Assembly (NCBI GenBank): GCA_033297075.1
Contig: MU858115.1
Location: 1 to 64,000, forward strand
Length of the DNA: 64,000 nt
Direction: 5' to 3'
From: Rhypophila decipiens
Taxonomy: Eukaryota > Ascomycota > Sordariomycetes > Sordariales > Naviculisporaceae
Part shown: in pieces, positions 43,544 to 55,509 of the stretch
How positions within the stretch are numbered: position 1 is the first letter of the stretch
Layout of the letters: the number at the start of each line of letters is the position of its first letter
Translations under genes and position numbers: made by a program
The notes under the pieces: generated by a model
Seen by the model: only the letters and a program-made list of their open reading frames with translations
Databases searched by the model: none
What the model was told of the DNA's origin: nothing

Positions 43544-45464
43544 ATGGGCTCTTCAGACAAGTCGTCGGTAGTCGAGGCGACGACGGCCGACAAGGCCGAA
43601 GCTGGCTATGACATGCCAACGGTGTCCAAGCTGGGCGGCACCGAAGCCGACGAGTATGAGATGCGCATGCTGGGAAAGACGCAGCAGTTGAACGTCAGTC
43701 TTGCATCGTCTCAGATCTTGGTCGCACAAGATGATTGCTGACAGTTTGTAGCGCAATTTTCGTTTCATCTCGACTTTGGGGTTTGCTTGTACGCTGATGA
43801 GCACATGGGAGATCGGCTTGATGTAAGTCAACCAACCACCACATCGTTAATTGACCCATAGAGTGTCCTGACACAAGATTGCTCAACCACAGGACGAGCA
43901 TGTTTGCTCTGTTGAATGGCGGAACAGCAGGTCTGATCTGGGGTTACCTTGTCGTCTGGATTGGCTACCTGATGGTCTTTGCTACCATGGCCGAGATGGC
44001 TTCGATGTAAGTCTTTCAAGACAGAACATGACTCGCTCAACAAGAATCTGTCGCTCACAATTGCAGGTCTCCAACCTCTGGTGGACAATACCACTGGGTC
44101 TCCGAGCTCGCCCCAGCAGGGACCCAGAAGTTCCTCAGCTACCTCACTGGCTGGGTATCTGTCATCGGCTGGCAGGTCGGACTGGCATCTCTCACCTTCC
44201 TGGTCGGGACCATGATCCAGGGCTTGATCGTACTCGGAAACCCAAGCTATCATCCTGAGAATTGGCATGGGACTCTACTTGTCATTGCCATTGCCGCCTT
44301 CTGCATCCTCTTCAATACATTTCTCGCCAAGCGGCTTCCCATGATCGAGGGCATGATCCTCATCTTCCACCTCCTCGGCTTCTTCGCCGTATTGGTCCCC
44401 TTGTGGGTGCTTGCCCCACGTGGTGATCCGCAGCAAGTCTTCACCCAGTTCCTCAACCTGGGAGGATGGCAGACCGACGGCCTGTCTTTTATGGTCGGAC
44501 TGCTGGCGCCCGTCTACACACTCATCGGTGCCGATTCGGCCGTCCATATGGCCGAGGAGATCAAAGATGCCTCCGTTGTGCTGCCTAGAGCCATCATGTG
44601 GGCTGCCGTCATGAATGGCTCGCTCGGCTGGATCATGAACATCACGTTTGCTTTCACCTTGGGCGACGTCTATTCCATCCTCGAAAGTCCAACCCACTAT
44701 CCCTTCATTCAAGTCTTCTACGATGTCACCAAGAGCCAAGCGGGCACGGCTATCATGACGGCCATCATCATTGTCAACATCACCTCGGCCTGCATCAGCA
44801 CTGTGGCCACTGTATCTCGTCAGACTTGGTCGTTTGCTCGTGATGGCGGGCTGCCAGGATCATCTTTTATTTCCAAGGTATGTGATGCCAAGCACACCCG
44901 GCAGCAGGCTATGACGATTAGCATGTCAACTAACCCTTGCTCGGAAATAGGTCAAACCAGGCTGGAACATCCCGCTGAACTCGGTCATGCTCACCTTTGT
45001 CATCACCGCTCTCTTGTCCCTAATCAACATTGGCTCGAGCGTCGCCTTTAACGCCATCGGCTCAATGGCTACTACCGCTATCCTCGGGACATATATCATT
45101 TCGTACGTTCTCTGCCAGTGCTTGTCACACCCATTCATCCCCAATCAGCCTTTAAAAATATCTAACCTGAGTTTATAGATTCACATGCATGGTCCTCCGC
45201 CGTCTACGCGGTCCACTGCCTCCCCGGCGGTGGTCCCTCGGCCGGTACGGAATCTTCATCAACCTCGGTGCCATCTCGTTCTTGCTCATCGTCTGGGTCT
45301 TCATCTTCTTCCCCATCTTCACAGGCGAGGCTCTTACGGTCGAGACCATGAACTGGAACTGTGTCATGTTTGGCGGGTCGATGATAATCGCTGTGGGGTA
45401 TTACTTTGTTGCTGGGCGCAAGAATTACACGCCGCCTGTTATGTTGGTCAAGAGGGACGAATAA
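43544..45464 (+). CDS. Choline/amino-acid permease (APC superfamily)
   Basis: Six exons: 43544-43693, 43752-43822, 43893-44006, 44067-44877, 44951-45102 and 45179-45464, giving 527 residues. After a polar N-terminus the protein has LNRNFRFISTLGFACTLM and SPTSGGQYHWVSELAP, hallmarks of the fungal choline, GABA and amino-acid permeases. About twelve membrane segments follow. The conserved loop VHMAEEIKDASVVLPRAI and the WSFARDGGLPGS segment are present. It should be a plasma-membrane proton symporter for a choline- or GABA-like substrate. The exact substrate cannot be told from sequence. All splice sites are canonical and every junction keeps the frame. Confidence 0.93.
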
Positions 45465-46860
45465 GCACTGATATGGGTACTACTGGGAGCGAGAGGGAGT
45501 TGGCTAGCTATCCCCAAGGTGGTGGTGTATATTCGAGATGTATTGCAGATTGGGTGGATAAAGTTTGTTGATCTTGGATCAACCGTGATATCTTGGATAC
45601 ATAGCAAGTAGATGGGGAAAGGACAGCTCGTTGTATCAAGCTGTTGTTGTTATGCACTTTACCTTGCCATTTGGTCTTCCGGTTGTTCACTTCCTGTGCC
45701 TGTATTTACACGGATTATTTATTGGAAGGATCGATCTGTAGCAAATCCGATTACCGTACGCGTAGGTACTGCCATCCGACGCAAGGACAATGGAATGTTG
45801 AAATGTTCTTGAGATTTCAGCTGGGTTTTAACCCGGAACCGTAATATTCACCGAGGATGAGACCGGTGATAGCCACAACAAGCCATCTTGATCTGGTGTG
45901 GTGACACTGGCAAAAACACCAAGTTGGTGACGGACCGGATAGGTATAATTACATAACAGCAAGCCATGAGTGCGTGATTGCTAGGATTCTGTCAGTTTAC
46001 GCTCCAACACAAGACATCATACGGATAACACAACACAACTGCTTCCTAGTTCAAAGACGGGGTTTATTTATGACATATGAGGTTTGACCTGTCGTTTGTC
46101 ATTTCTCTCCAGACAAGTGTTGAAGCAAGGTTCAGTCGGCTAAGGGATTCATTCGTTTTGTGATAATGCAATGGTTTCAATTGCAGTTGCATGTTGAAGA
46201 TTTCGGCGGCACCAACAAGACTAGTACGTATTCCGTCCGGTATGGTGGTGAACGAACAATCGGCTGAGGATCTGGGGTAACTCCAAGTGAGACATGGGAA
46301 AGCGGGAAGGGGAATTTTTGCAGAGAGGGTGCGGGCCGGACCCGGTCAGCGGCCCCTCGGTGGTGGGTGTGATGGAGTTTTTCCCCGTGGCCAACCAGAT
46401 CCCATCACTCAAAATGAAACAGCTGACGAAGGAGGAGAGTGAAGCCACAATCCCACCCCGCAGCTTACCATCAGGTTATTCATTTCGCCGAAAAGGCACT
46501 AGCTTGCGGTATTCGCAGCCAGCCAGTGATTATGTCGCGGTGAGGTCTAAAAGTTTTGTTTTCTTCCTCCAGATATGGGGGTGTGTACGATTCAGCCAAT
46601 CGCCGGCTCGTATTCGGGGTCGTGCCAGACTGCTGGTATGGGATGTTGAAGAACTTGCAAGAGCATCGGGATTTGAGAAGAAAAAGAAATCTTAAGACAC
46701 AGGTTTGACTCGATCTCATTAACACTAGACCAAGGACAGACAGCACACAATATAGAGTAGAACAATTTTATTCTAGATATTTATCTGCCCTCACGCCCCA
46801 TCAGAAAATGAGCAAACAGAAGGGAAAAGAAGGATAAGAAAAAGAGAGTAAAAAGGAATT
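45465..46860. other. Intergenic, nothing recognised
   Basis: No supported gene between the permease and the tRNA. Confidence 0.65.
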
Positions 46861-46976
46861 GGATGCACCCGGGATCGAACCGGGGACCGTTCACAAGATT
46901 GCATATCTTCTTGGCTCGTAAAGAACCTCGAAGGTGAGTATGCAAAGCGAAAATCATACCACTAGACCATGCACCC
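46861..46976 (-). tRNA. tRNA-Ala (anticodon TGC) with intron
   Basis: The minus strand folds as a tRNA. The acceptor arms are GGGTGCA and TGCATCC, the anticodon stem TTCGC pairs with GTGAA, and the T arm is CCCGG-TTCGATC-CCGGG. The anticodon loop reads TTTGCA before an intron of about 44 bases at the usual place after position 37. The acceptor carries a G3-T70 (G-U) wobble, the identity element of alanine tRNAs. Placing the anticodon one base later would give GCA (Cys) but would leave a pyrimidine at 37 and a poorer stem. CCA is not encoded. Confidence 0.85.
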
Positions 46977-47732
46977 GCTGTTGCTTGCTTCGATGATAAC
47001 TGACTCGTTTAGGGTTCTTATCGAGAGAAGTTTGCCCCTTCCTGGTGAGTAAGGTTGTGGAGCGCCGAGCGGATGGGAAGTCTAGAAGCTGGAGAACTCG
47101 GATTAAACTCGGTGCTGACATAATCCGTCTTCTCTGCCGATGAAACTTTACCATCTTTCGTTAGTAGGGAAGCTCCTGGTGTACAAGGCCTATCCATGTT
47201 ACTTGATCGGGGGGTATTACAATGTGTGTGACTGATATGACATGTCGTCCTGTTTCGCACTCTCGTACCGACATGTTGACACTGTCCGCATCGGTTGCTG
47301 CTGACTCGTACCTGTACTAGACGAAGAGTCGAAGAAGACAGACCCAGTTCCAACTCTCCAGGTGCCATCTGCAACCCAGGTCACATCGAGCCTGAGTGCC
47401 TCCCTCTAGGTGATGTCTTCTCCAGAGTTTCCTTCCGTCTTCCATCTGATGCAACCAACTGGGCGATGCATGCATAATGGTGGAAATTTTATCTCGCATT
47501 GGGGGAAGACGCCTCGGTGGGGGTGGTGAATGCACGTTGTTTCAACACATATCTTCAGCCCCGAAACCCCTGTGTCCAGAACTCGCTGACTCTCACACCT
47601 CACACCACGAGCCCCAAACCGATTTCTGTATGAGGTTTCTCCCGTGAGAGACTATCCAGACATCACATAGCCCCCTCGCAGTCTGTTCTTATTCGTCGCT
47701 TCTGATTCCCGCATATTGGAACGAAAGAAATC
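46977..47732. other. Intergenic, nothing recognised
   Basis: No supported gene between the tRNA and the seven-span membrane protein. Confidence 0.65.
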
Positions 47733-48991
47733 CTAGTCAAAAGTGATACCCATCATCTTTTCAGGATTGTCTGCCAACCGTCTTGTCATGTATCCTGCCC
47801 ACAAAATCAAAAGAGGTAGCCCAACAACTTCAACAACAAACACTGTCCAATATGTCATACGCATCCCAGGTAACACAAATAAATGATAAGGCCCGATCAT
47901 TATGTCTATGAGCAGCATGAGATAAACCAGGGCAAGGAAGACCAAAGCGATGAGTAGAACAACACCATGTGTTTTCAAAGTCTTTCGCTCACGCTTGACA
48001 AGGGGACAACAGAATCAGTTGTTGAAGCTTCTTTGGGTCTGGGAGAAAGGTGCTATGCAGTATGTACTTACCCCTGTTAAGATACCGGCCCTCGAGGCGT
48101 GGACTATTCGCCGGATTGTCCCCGTCGTGATAGCAAGCATGACGAGCGCGATCCAACCACAGAGGAGCCAATACAGAATAAATATTGCCCGTCTGTTCGG
48201 TGTGGAGGCGTCGTCATAGCTGTTAGGTAGGTAGGCAATATCTCCCAAGCTTCGCTTTAGCGACTCGATGCTGCAGCGTCTGGTGTCTTAGCAAGCTTAT
48301 ACTGTCATTATTTGTCGACGTTGTTTGTCGTACGGATTAATCGAGTAAAAAGGGACGAGCAGAGTCTTACTTACATCTCTTTTGTCAATACTATAGAGAA
48401 AGTAATCCATAGAAGAACGAGTGGGCCGACCCAAAACAGCCGCGCCCCATCTCTCGGCTGCCGTACATGCTTCTTCTCGGGAAGCAGTCCGATGAGAATA
48501 AGGGTGTTAAGTCGAGCCAGGGTGCCTATTCCAAATACAAACGAGGCAAACCCAAAACCATAGTAGACAACGTCGAGGCCGGTGTGAGATGGGAGAATTG
48601 GTACGATCATATCACCGACAAGTCCCCCATCATCCGGTCGAATATCTATTGACCAGATGGGCTGAATGAAATCGAAGCCGATGTGGGCTCCAGATCTAAT
48701 TATCACAGAAACCGCTCCTAAGAAGACCATGACTCTTGTGGTGAGGATAGCTCCCTTCCCAAATTCATGTGCTAGGTTAGATTGATGACCTCCTCCCCCC
48801 AGACGTTGTTGGGTTCTGGGACGATTATCAGCGCTCGCCGGGCTCTTTCTGGGATCTCGGACACGGTGCCATGTCACCAGAGCCGCTGTATAAATGGATA
48901 TTACTATCGCAACAACCTTAAACGTGATAATTAGGGGGACAGGCTGCTCATCAACACCCCGGGCCAAGGCAATTGAAATGACAAGTGGCAT
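47733..48991 (-). CDS. Seven-span membrane protein, unknown
   Basis: Three exons: 48991-48375, 48270-48072 and 47993-47733, giving 358 residues. Introns have GTAAGT with CTGCAG and GTAAGT with CAAG. Seven hydrophobic segments are visible, including FKVVAIVISIYTAALV, YYGFGFASFVFGIGTLA, FILYWLLCGWIALVML and VVLLIALVFLALVYLML. A hydrophilic loop lies between the first and second. The count and spacing would suit a receptor or a small transporter, but no family signature was recognised. The ATG at 48991 is the first in frame. Confidence 0.75.
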
Positions 48992-49640
48992 CGCAACGAC
49001 GGCTGTCGCTCGGAACCTAACTTTTTTCTAAGTTCAAATGTTAAAGGGAAGGGATAAGGGGTTCATCAACTTCTCAACATATGGTTCAATGCCTATGCGT
49101 GCAGAAAGCATAACCAGCGAATGATCCTCTGAACAGTCCCCAATGTCGCCGCGCGGCCGGTGAAGAAATCTGGGAGCTTCAAATTATCTTATATTTGACC
49201 TATGCGGGAAGTGTTCTCTTGGGGGCCGGAATTTGTCGGTGAGATTCCAACAGCGCAGTGGCCGTGTTGCCCAGGCGATGGTCGAGATTGAGCCAAGGCG
49301 GCACGGTACCGGTCATACAACCACAGTGCATGATTTAGCCTAGGAAGCCCTTTGGGGTGTATAGGAGTGTTGTAGTCGACTTAATATCGTCTAGGCAGTA
49401 ATGCTGACGCTTCTTGGCAAGGCATGAAGGGCGAGGGGACCAGAACATGCCGCAGGATTAAAATCTTAGCGGTCGGAGTCATTCGTACGGCACATACCAG
49501 ACCAGTGAATACCTAATATAGCGCTGTCCATCTTGCAGCTGAGAATCAGAAGGAAACATGAAGGAAGGAAAGATAATTTGGACGATCTGAATTCTCGGAT
49601 AGTTCAAGAGGGATCCAAGACTCACGAAGATACCAGTACC
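48992..49640. other. Divergent intergenic region
   Basis: Between two divergent membrane-protein genes. No coding or RNA feature was recognised. Confidence 0.6.
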
Positions 49641-51885
49641 ATGATCACAAAACCGACCGAGGTGGAGTCGAGACGGAAGCCACAAGCCCATGGCAGCTCA
49701 GTAATGGCAGCAATGGATGTAACAAGCAAGCGGATCAGCAGATGGCTCATAAGAAGATCGCGTACTTTGAACTTGGACGCCCTGAACAGATTTCGAGGGT
49801 GGCGCGGGACGCTCACGTTACTCTGTATTGTCTCATGGGTGCTAGTTGTCGCGGTTTTGGGCATTTCCATCTCTTTAACGGTCCATGGTGGAATTCACGA
49901 CGGTTACCTCACGACGGTTACCATCAAATCCGGGTCGTGTGCCGATATAAAATCAGCTGATACATGGATTCATCTTGTGATGAATATCCTGTCAAGCTGT
50001 ATGCTGGCGGCCACGGTAGGTCTCCCACCGTCATTCTAATCTGGCAACCCTTCACTGACTGGTATCCTTTCCCAATTAAGAACTTTGCGATGCAGGCCTG
50101 GTCCGCACCAACCAGATCCGACATCGATAAAGTTCACAGCAAGGGAGGGACCATCGACATCGCCGTTTCCTCAGTCTGCAACATGTTCCGGATTCGACCA
50201 GTTCGGCTTCTCTTCTGGGTCGTTATGTTTTTGGTTGCTCTCCCGCTCCACTTTGTCTTCAACTCGGCCGTTTACAAGACGAGCAGTGTCAATCTGTACA
50301 GCAACCTGCTTGTGACTCCAGAGCATATGCGCTCAGAACTCGCCCAAAACATCTCCAAATGGGTAGAATTACCCCTTGTAGCGCTTCTGGATCGTTACTG
50401 CAGTGAGCTGCCTGTTTCCTTTCGACATGCGATGTTCGTCTGGGACACTGTTGATACGACGCATGAGAACCTCCCTCGCCAAGAAGACGTCGATATTGAA
50501 ACAATTCTCACGCCGTATGCTCGAGTTCCCAGGGCAATCCACGGAGCAACCTTTGAAGGCGATTATTCCTGCGGTCATGCAAACAACATCTCTGCCCTTT
50601 GGTGGGATGAATTTCCACTGAAACACACGGCCTTCAGCGAGGTTTTCGAGCCAGAATGTCGACTTTTGGCAAATCCACTATTCTGGTGGCTGACTACTCT
50701 CTGTGGCCTCGCGATCGCCTGCTGTCTTTCAGGTATGATCCACTTTCAGCGATCCATGCCCCTTGTGACGATTGGAGACGCCGTCGATTCGTTTCTGAAC
50801 AAGCCCTCGGAGCAGATAACCAGGTCCGCGTGCTCATATGACCACACGTCGTTCAGAAACATGTTTCGACCAAAATTAGTGCCGAAGAGCTATCACCAAC
50901 ACGGGGCCCGTCGGCGGTGGTGGCAGGCTGTCGGTTTAACAAGATGGGGTTTGACCACGCTGTGGTTTTTGACCATCATTCTTGCACTAATCACGTGCTT
51001 CATGGTGGGTGTACAAAATAATGGCCGAAGAACTGATCCCAAGTCCTATATGAAGCAAATGTATGAGTCCCATCGCAGGTTCGAGAAGCCCCTGCAGGAA
51101 GCTGACCAAGCCTCACTATCCCTAGGTTCGCGTCCGACCTCTGGTCCGGACCAGAGAAGTGTACGGCTATTCTTGGAGAAGCCACCGCCAGGTCCATGAC
51201 AAGAGAGCTCAAGCTCGTCACGATTGCAAACACCCCACAGTTCATCACATCTCTGACCTATTTGTACTACAACATGGTAGTCACCCTCATGGTGGCGGAG
51301 CGCGAGTGGCACCGGATCGGGAGTGGGGACAAACGGTCAACTTCCTCGTATCTGCGGGTGTCGAATCCACGAGGGCGCCAAAGAGGGTCTTATTTCTTGA
51401 GTTTACCATACCGGTATGCCATCCCTTTGATGGCGATCACCATTGCCGAGAAATGGCTAGCCAGTGTGGGCGTGTTTTATTTCAACTTGGACCTGTGGGA
51501 CACCGAGGGTCGTAGAGTAACACTGGGTGAAGATAGACAGTTGGACGGGAGTATTTCCACCCTTGGATACTCAGCGCTCGCGGTATTCTGGATGATTATC
51601 CTCACGGCTGTGTCATGGATGGCCATTGTTCTGCTAGCCATCATCAGGCGTTATCCGCCGGGTAAACCGCTGATGGGGACTTGCACGGGTGTAATTGCGG
51701 CATCTTGTCACCTCTCGACGGTTGACAGGGTTAAGCAACAAGTTTTTGGCGAAGACATCGCGGCAGGAGCACTGTCCTGGGGCGTGATACGGCAAGTGAG
51801 CCAGGACGGGGAGGTTGAGCAATGGCTTGGATTCAGGTCGGGGAAGAAGGCCGAGATGCCAGTTGATGGCCAAATTTATGGATGA
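49641..51885 (+). CDS. DUF6536 multi-span membrane protein
   Basis: Exon 1 is 49641-50015, a 65-base intron ends at 50080 (AAG acceptor), and exon 2 starts at 50081. The junction gives LAATNFAMQAWSAPTRSDID, the family's conserved NYCMQCLSAPTR-like motif. RFRGWRGTL just before the first membrane segment also fits. Exon 2 stays open to about 51199, past the likely donor. The last exon, about 51126-51885, is in a different frame and has NTPQFITSLTYLYYNM and YFLSLPYRYAIPLMA, the typical C-terminal segments. The intron between them lies at roughly 51000-51125 with acceptor CCCTAG; the donor is unresolved. About seven membrane segments are present. These proteins are common in Sordariomycetes and of unknown function. 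Confidence 0.8.
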
Positions 51886-52108
51886 AAGAGATGTACAGAG
51901 AGAGGTAGAAGTATATTAGTCTTTGTTGTAAATAAAAAAAAATGTTGTTGTCCATTCGAAGAAGAGGGAGAGTGGGAAAAAAGTGCAGCTCATGAAGGCT
52001 GAAACAAATCAGTGACGTCATCCCGAAGGAACCATCACACCACAACTTCACAACTTCACAAGGCAAGAACGAAACCACCTTCCAAACATCACCACATCGA
52101 AAAGTGCC

Positions 52109-53368
52109 ATGTCCCGCAATTACGACAGAATCAGCCCACCGCCACTAAAACGGAGGAAGGTAGCACCCTCATCGATTCCGACTGAAGTCCCCACAACACC
52201 TGCATCTGCATCACCACCCAAGAGGACAATTCGCCTATTTTCATGGAATATCAACGGAATCAGCCCATTCGTGCCTTCCTCCTCGAAGAAAATCACTTCA
52301 TTCTTTGGGCCCTCCCAGCCCAACGGAAACAGCCTCAACAATGACCCACTCAACCTAGAGACCCAGGGTCCCTCCTTACGCGCCTTCCTTCGCCGACACA
52401 ACTGGCCCGAGATTCTATTTCTCCAAGAAATCAAGATAAAACGGGGCGACGATAAAACAGAGGCGTTACTTTTGTCTTCGCTCAACACGCCACTGGATTC
52501 AAGTGATGACCTTGGAGAAGATGGAACGAGATCATATACCCTGCACACGTCCCTTCCAAGGGATAAATACAACGCCAAGGGCTTCGGGGGCAAGTTATAC
52601 GGCGTAGCGACCATCATACGGCAAGACTTTGCCGAGCGCTTCGTCGAGAAAGTGAGATATCCGGACTGGGATCTCGAAGGGCGGGTTAGTATAGTTGAGA
52701 TGAAACGAACCCAAAATATCCCATCAAGCCGGCCGAGCGATATTGGGAATTCTGGTCCCTTTCCACGTCCTCACACTGAGCCAATCAAGCCCCTGGCCAT
52801 GATGAATATATACGCCGTAAACGGCACATCAGCGCCTTACCGATCCCCCAAGACAGGCATGGTAAGCGGGACACGCCATGACCACAAACTTGCCTTTCAC
52901 ACCCGGCTGCGGGATGAATGTCTGGATTTGGAAAGTAAACGGTTCCATGTTGTGGTGGCGGGTGATTTAAATGTCGCGAGGGGCCTCTGGGACGGGCATC
53001 CCAAACTCAGAACCTTTCCGAAGCAGCATTGCTTGAACCGGTCGGACTTTAATGTCAAGTTCTTTGGGGAGGATGATAACAAGAGGGCTGGGGCATATCT
53101 ATCTAAAAATGATGGGAAGAAAGGGACGGGCGAGAAATGTCTTGATGCAGTGGATGTCTATCGTGCTACCCATGGAGACAGAAGGAAGTATACTTGGATT
53201 TCGAGAAACGGAGAGTGGGGAAGCAGCTGTGACAGGGTCGACTTGATTTTTGTGTCCAAGGGGCTCTGGGAGGCTGGTCGTGTCGTAGGGGCCGATATTC
53301 TGGATTCGCCGTTGGAAAGAGGGCTGAGTGATCATATCCCGATCTGGATTGAGATAAATATGAGTTGA
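52109..53368 (+). CDS. Exonuclease III/AP endonuclease-type nuclease
   Basis: Single-exon gene of 419 residues. The core has the four endonuclease/exonuclease/phosphatase motifs: LFSWNINGI (43-51, metal-binding Asn), LFLQEIK (Glu107), GDLNVA (Asp287, Asn289) and LSDHIPI (Asp408, His409). The first 40 residues are basic and proline-rich with KRRK, a possible nuclear signal. These features fit a class II AP endonuclease or related DNA 3'-phosphodiesterase. There is an insertion of about 35 residues after the first motif compared with minimal ExoIII proteins. No C-terminal zinc finger is present, unlike Apn2-type enzymes. The start is the first ATG after an in-frame-free leader. Confidence 0.9.
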   Translation: MSRNYDRISPPPLKRRKVAPSSIPTEVPTTPASASPPKRTIRLFSWNINGISPFVPSSSKKITSFFGPSQPNGNSLNNDPLNLETQGPSLRAFLRRHNWPEILFLQEIKIKRGDDKTEALLLSSLNTPLDSSDDLGEDGTRSYTLHTSLPRDKYNAKGFGGKLYGVATIIRQDFAERFVEKVRYPDWDLEGRVSIVEMKRTQNIPSSRPSDIGNSGPFPRPHTEPIKPLAMMNIYAVNGTSAPYRSPKTGMVSGTRHDHKLAFHTRLRDECLDLESKRFHVVVAGDLNVARGLWDGHPKLRTFPKQHCLNRSDFNVKFFGEDDNKRAGAYLSKNDGKKGTGEKCLDAVDVYRATHGDRRKYTWISRNGEWGSSCDRVDLIFVSKGLWEAGRVVGADILDSPLERGLSDHIPIWIEINMS

Positions 53369-53745
53369 TCACAGCTTCTAGAGCAGCGAGCCATCTTTGG
53401 TGTTGTTTACTTCGAGCGCTGCGGTCTCATCTTTACTACGGTGAATTCAAGGTTCAAGCAGGCGCGTAAGGAAGCTTGAGAAAAACAAGGCAAATATATT
53501 GTGATCTTTGAATGTGTATAGAGGTACTATGTAGATGATCCAGCTAACTCGGGGGTAGCTGAATAAAAAAGATCCTCAACTCCGTGAAATCTCCTTCATA
53601 ATGTACCATCCATATCTGAGCCTATGGGGCCATTCAAATCGTTCAAATCATCGCAAAACCATAGAATAAATCACAAATACATCGCTCCATATCTCGCTCA
53701 CCATACGCCCGTTACCACCAAGCCAGAACCTGTATCTTCCTTCCC
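53369..53745. other. Convergent intergenic region
   Basis: Short gap between the 3' ends of the nuclease and RNA ligase genes, with nothing recognised. Confidence 0.7.
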
Positions 53746-55509
53746 CTACTTGGCCTCATCTTCATGTCCCTCAAAAAGCCAGTCAACGACATCCTTGTTG
53801 CGCTTCTTCAGATCAATCTTCTCACACTCCTCCTTCTCAGCAGCGGCTGCTCTATCCTCAGCAGTACCGTACCACTCCTCCCTCCAACGATCAAGAAAAG
53901 TCTTGACATCCTCATCATCATGCAGCTCGCCATCCTCATACCTCTGCAGCCACTCCTCCTCCGCGGCAGCACCAATATATCCCATGACTTCAACCTCCTC
54001 GATAATCCTGCCCGCGGCTTTGTCTTTGGCGACCAGAGCGGCGTGGTATGCCTTCTCACGGTCAAAGTTGCGAGAAAGGACCTTGAACCACCGGCCATCG
54101 GTGCAATTCTTGAAGACAAGGCCTTCGTCGCCGATTTGGAGATCAGCGCGGAGGAGGAGGTCTTTGTGGCTGCGAGCGATGTTCCAGATGGTGCTGTATC
54201 CGATGACAGGGACATGGCGGAGTTGATTCTCTGCAGCAAATTCTTCGACGGCTCGGGGATCCCAGCGCTTAGATCCGTGGATCTCAAAGACGGAGTAGAT
54301 GAGAAACTCGACCTCGCCCGCTGGGTAGTCGTACCAGTTGTCATGGATGCCGTCGCCGACGAGCTCGCCCTGGACGGCAATCGTTTGGCCCAGCTGGGGC
54401 AGCTTGACGTGGTAGTTCTGCGCGAGAGCGGCGCGCCAGTAGGCGTTGTCGGGGTCAAAGGGGAGGTCGCTGTTTTTGGAGCAGACCCCGAGTCTGCCGT
54501 TCTTGTGCTGCGTGTACTGTGCGCCATTGGGGGACAGGGGTGGCAGCATGGCGTAGTAGCGCGAGTCTTTGTGGACGAAGTAGATCGTCATGGAACAGCC
54601 ATCCATCTTGGTAGACTCCTGGAAGATTTTCTCCTTGTACTTGTCCTTGATGAAGAGATTGGGGCAGTTCTGGACCCGGTCTGTGTCGGTCTTTTTGATG
54701 AAGCTCGGGAATTTGTTCAGGCCGAGGACGTGGGCGGGCTCCGTCTCGTTGGTCCACTTGCGCACTCCCGGGCCAAGGAGCGACGTGTAGTCGACCTTGC
54801 CAATGTCCGTGGTGAATTCCTTGGCTGTTCCTTGGAAATTGTTCTTTCTCAGGCTGAAATCGACCCAGATGGGAGGAAAGTCGACGAGGGTAAAGATGTG
54901 GCCCTGCGAGATGACCGTCTTCTTGGTTGCCGTACTGATGCGGTGATAGGTGGCAACAAGATAGCCATCCTCGCCCTCGAAAGTAGTAGGGTTTCCCACC
55001 TCGGCAAAGAGAGGGCTTCCGCTGGCTGGGAGGAAGGTATCGACCTCTAGGAAAATGATGAAATCGCCTTGCTTGAGTTTCTTGCCCTTGGGCGCTCTGA
55101 CTGTCCATGCGTCAATGTGGATCAGATTGTTCTTGCTGTCAAAGTGCTCGACTGCATCGACCTTCCTGACGGTGACCAGCTTTCGGGTAAAGGGCTCGAT
55201 TGCCTGCGACGCCTCTGCAGAAATCTCTGGCGGTGACTGGATCTGGGGTTTCTTGTGCTTGTTCTTTTTCTTCTTCGGCTTGTTAGCCTTTGCGTTCTCG
55301 GGCGCTGTGGCCTGCTCAATGGCGGAAGCAGCCGTCTGCTCAATGGCGGGAGCTGCGGTCTGCTCAACAGGAGCGACTTTCTGCTCGGCAGTGGAGGGTG
55401 AGGGATTGTCCGGTGTCTCCTTCTTGCGAAGATCGGCAGAAGGACCAGCGTCCTTGATAGCTCCGTTCAGAAAGTCGGCCAGAGAGAGGAAATCAAGTTT
55501 GGACGCCAT
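53746..55509 (-). CDS. RNA ligase of the Rnl5 (DraRnl-like) type
   Basis: Single-exon gene of 587 residues. The first 105 residues are low-complexity with alanine/glutamate repeats and a KKKKNKHKK cluster. Residues about 107-250 look like the N-terminal OB-like module of this family (DAWTVRAPKGKKLKQGDF). The nucleotidyltransferase follows. Motif I is TKMDGCS, with Lys301 expected to carry AMP. QGELVG (Glu382), EGLVFKN (motif IV, 462-468) and RWFKV (motif V, Lys476) follow. The C-terminal 100 residues are acidic and helical. Such enzymes seal nicks with 3'-OH/5'-phosphate RNA ends, as shown for the Deinococcus and Naegleria members. The role in fungi is unknown. This is distinct from the Trl1 tRNA ligase. 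Confidence 0.85.
   Translation of the reverse strand: MASKLDFLSLADFLNGAIKDAGPSADLRKKETPDNPSPSTAEQKVAPVEQTAAPAIEQTAASAIEQATAPENAKANKPKKKKNKHKKPQIQSPPEISAEASQAIEPFTRKLVTVRKVDAVEHFDSKNNLIHIDAWTVRAPKGKKLKQGDFIIFLEVDTFLPASGSPLFAEVGNPTTFEGEDGYLVATYHRISTATKKTVISQGHIFTLVDFPPIWVDFSLRKNNFQGTAKEFTTDIGKVDYTSLLGPGVRKWTNETEPAHVLGLNKFPSFIKKTDTDRVQNCPNLFIKDKYKEKIFQESTKMDGCSMTIYFVHKDSRYYAMLPPLSPNGAQYTQHKNGRLGVCSKNSDLPFDPDNAYWRAALAQNYHVKLPQLGQTIAVQGELVGDGIHDNWYDYPAGEVEFLIYSVFEIHGSKRWDPRAVEEFAAENQLRHVPVIGYSTIWNIARSHKDLLLRADLQIGDEGLVFKNCTDGRWFKVLSRNFDREKAYHAALVAKDKAAGRIIEEVEVMGYIGAAAEEEWLQRYEDGELHDDEDVKTFLDRWREEWYGTAEDRAAAAEKEECEKIDLKKRNKDVVDWLFEGHEDEAK

Noticed and set aside
53764..55050. Long plus-strand open frame of 428 codons
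   Set aside because: It is the antisense shadow of the RNA ligase gene, which carries all ligase motifs in order.
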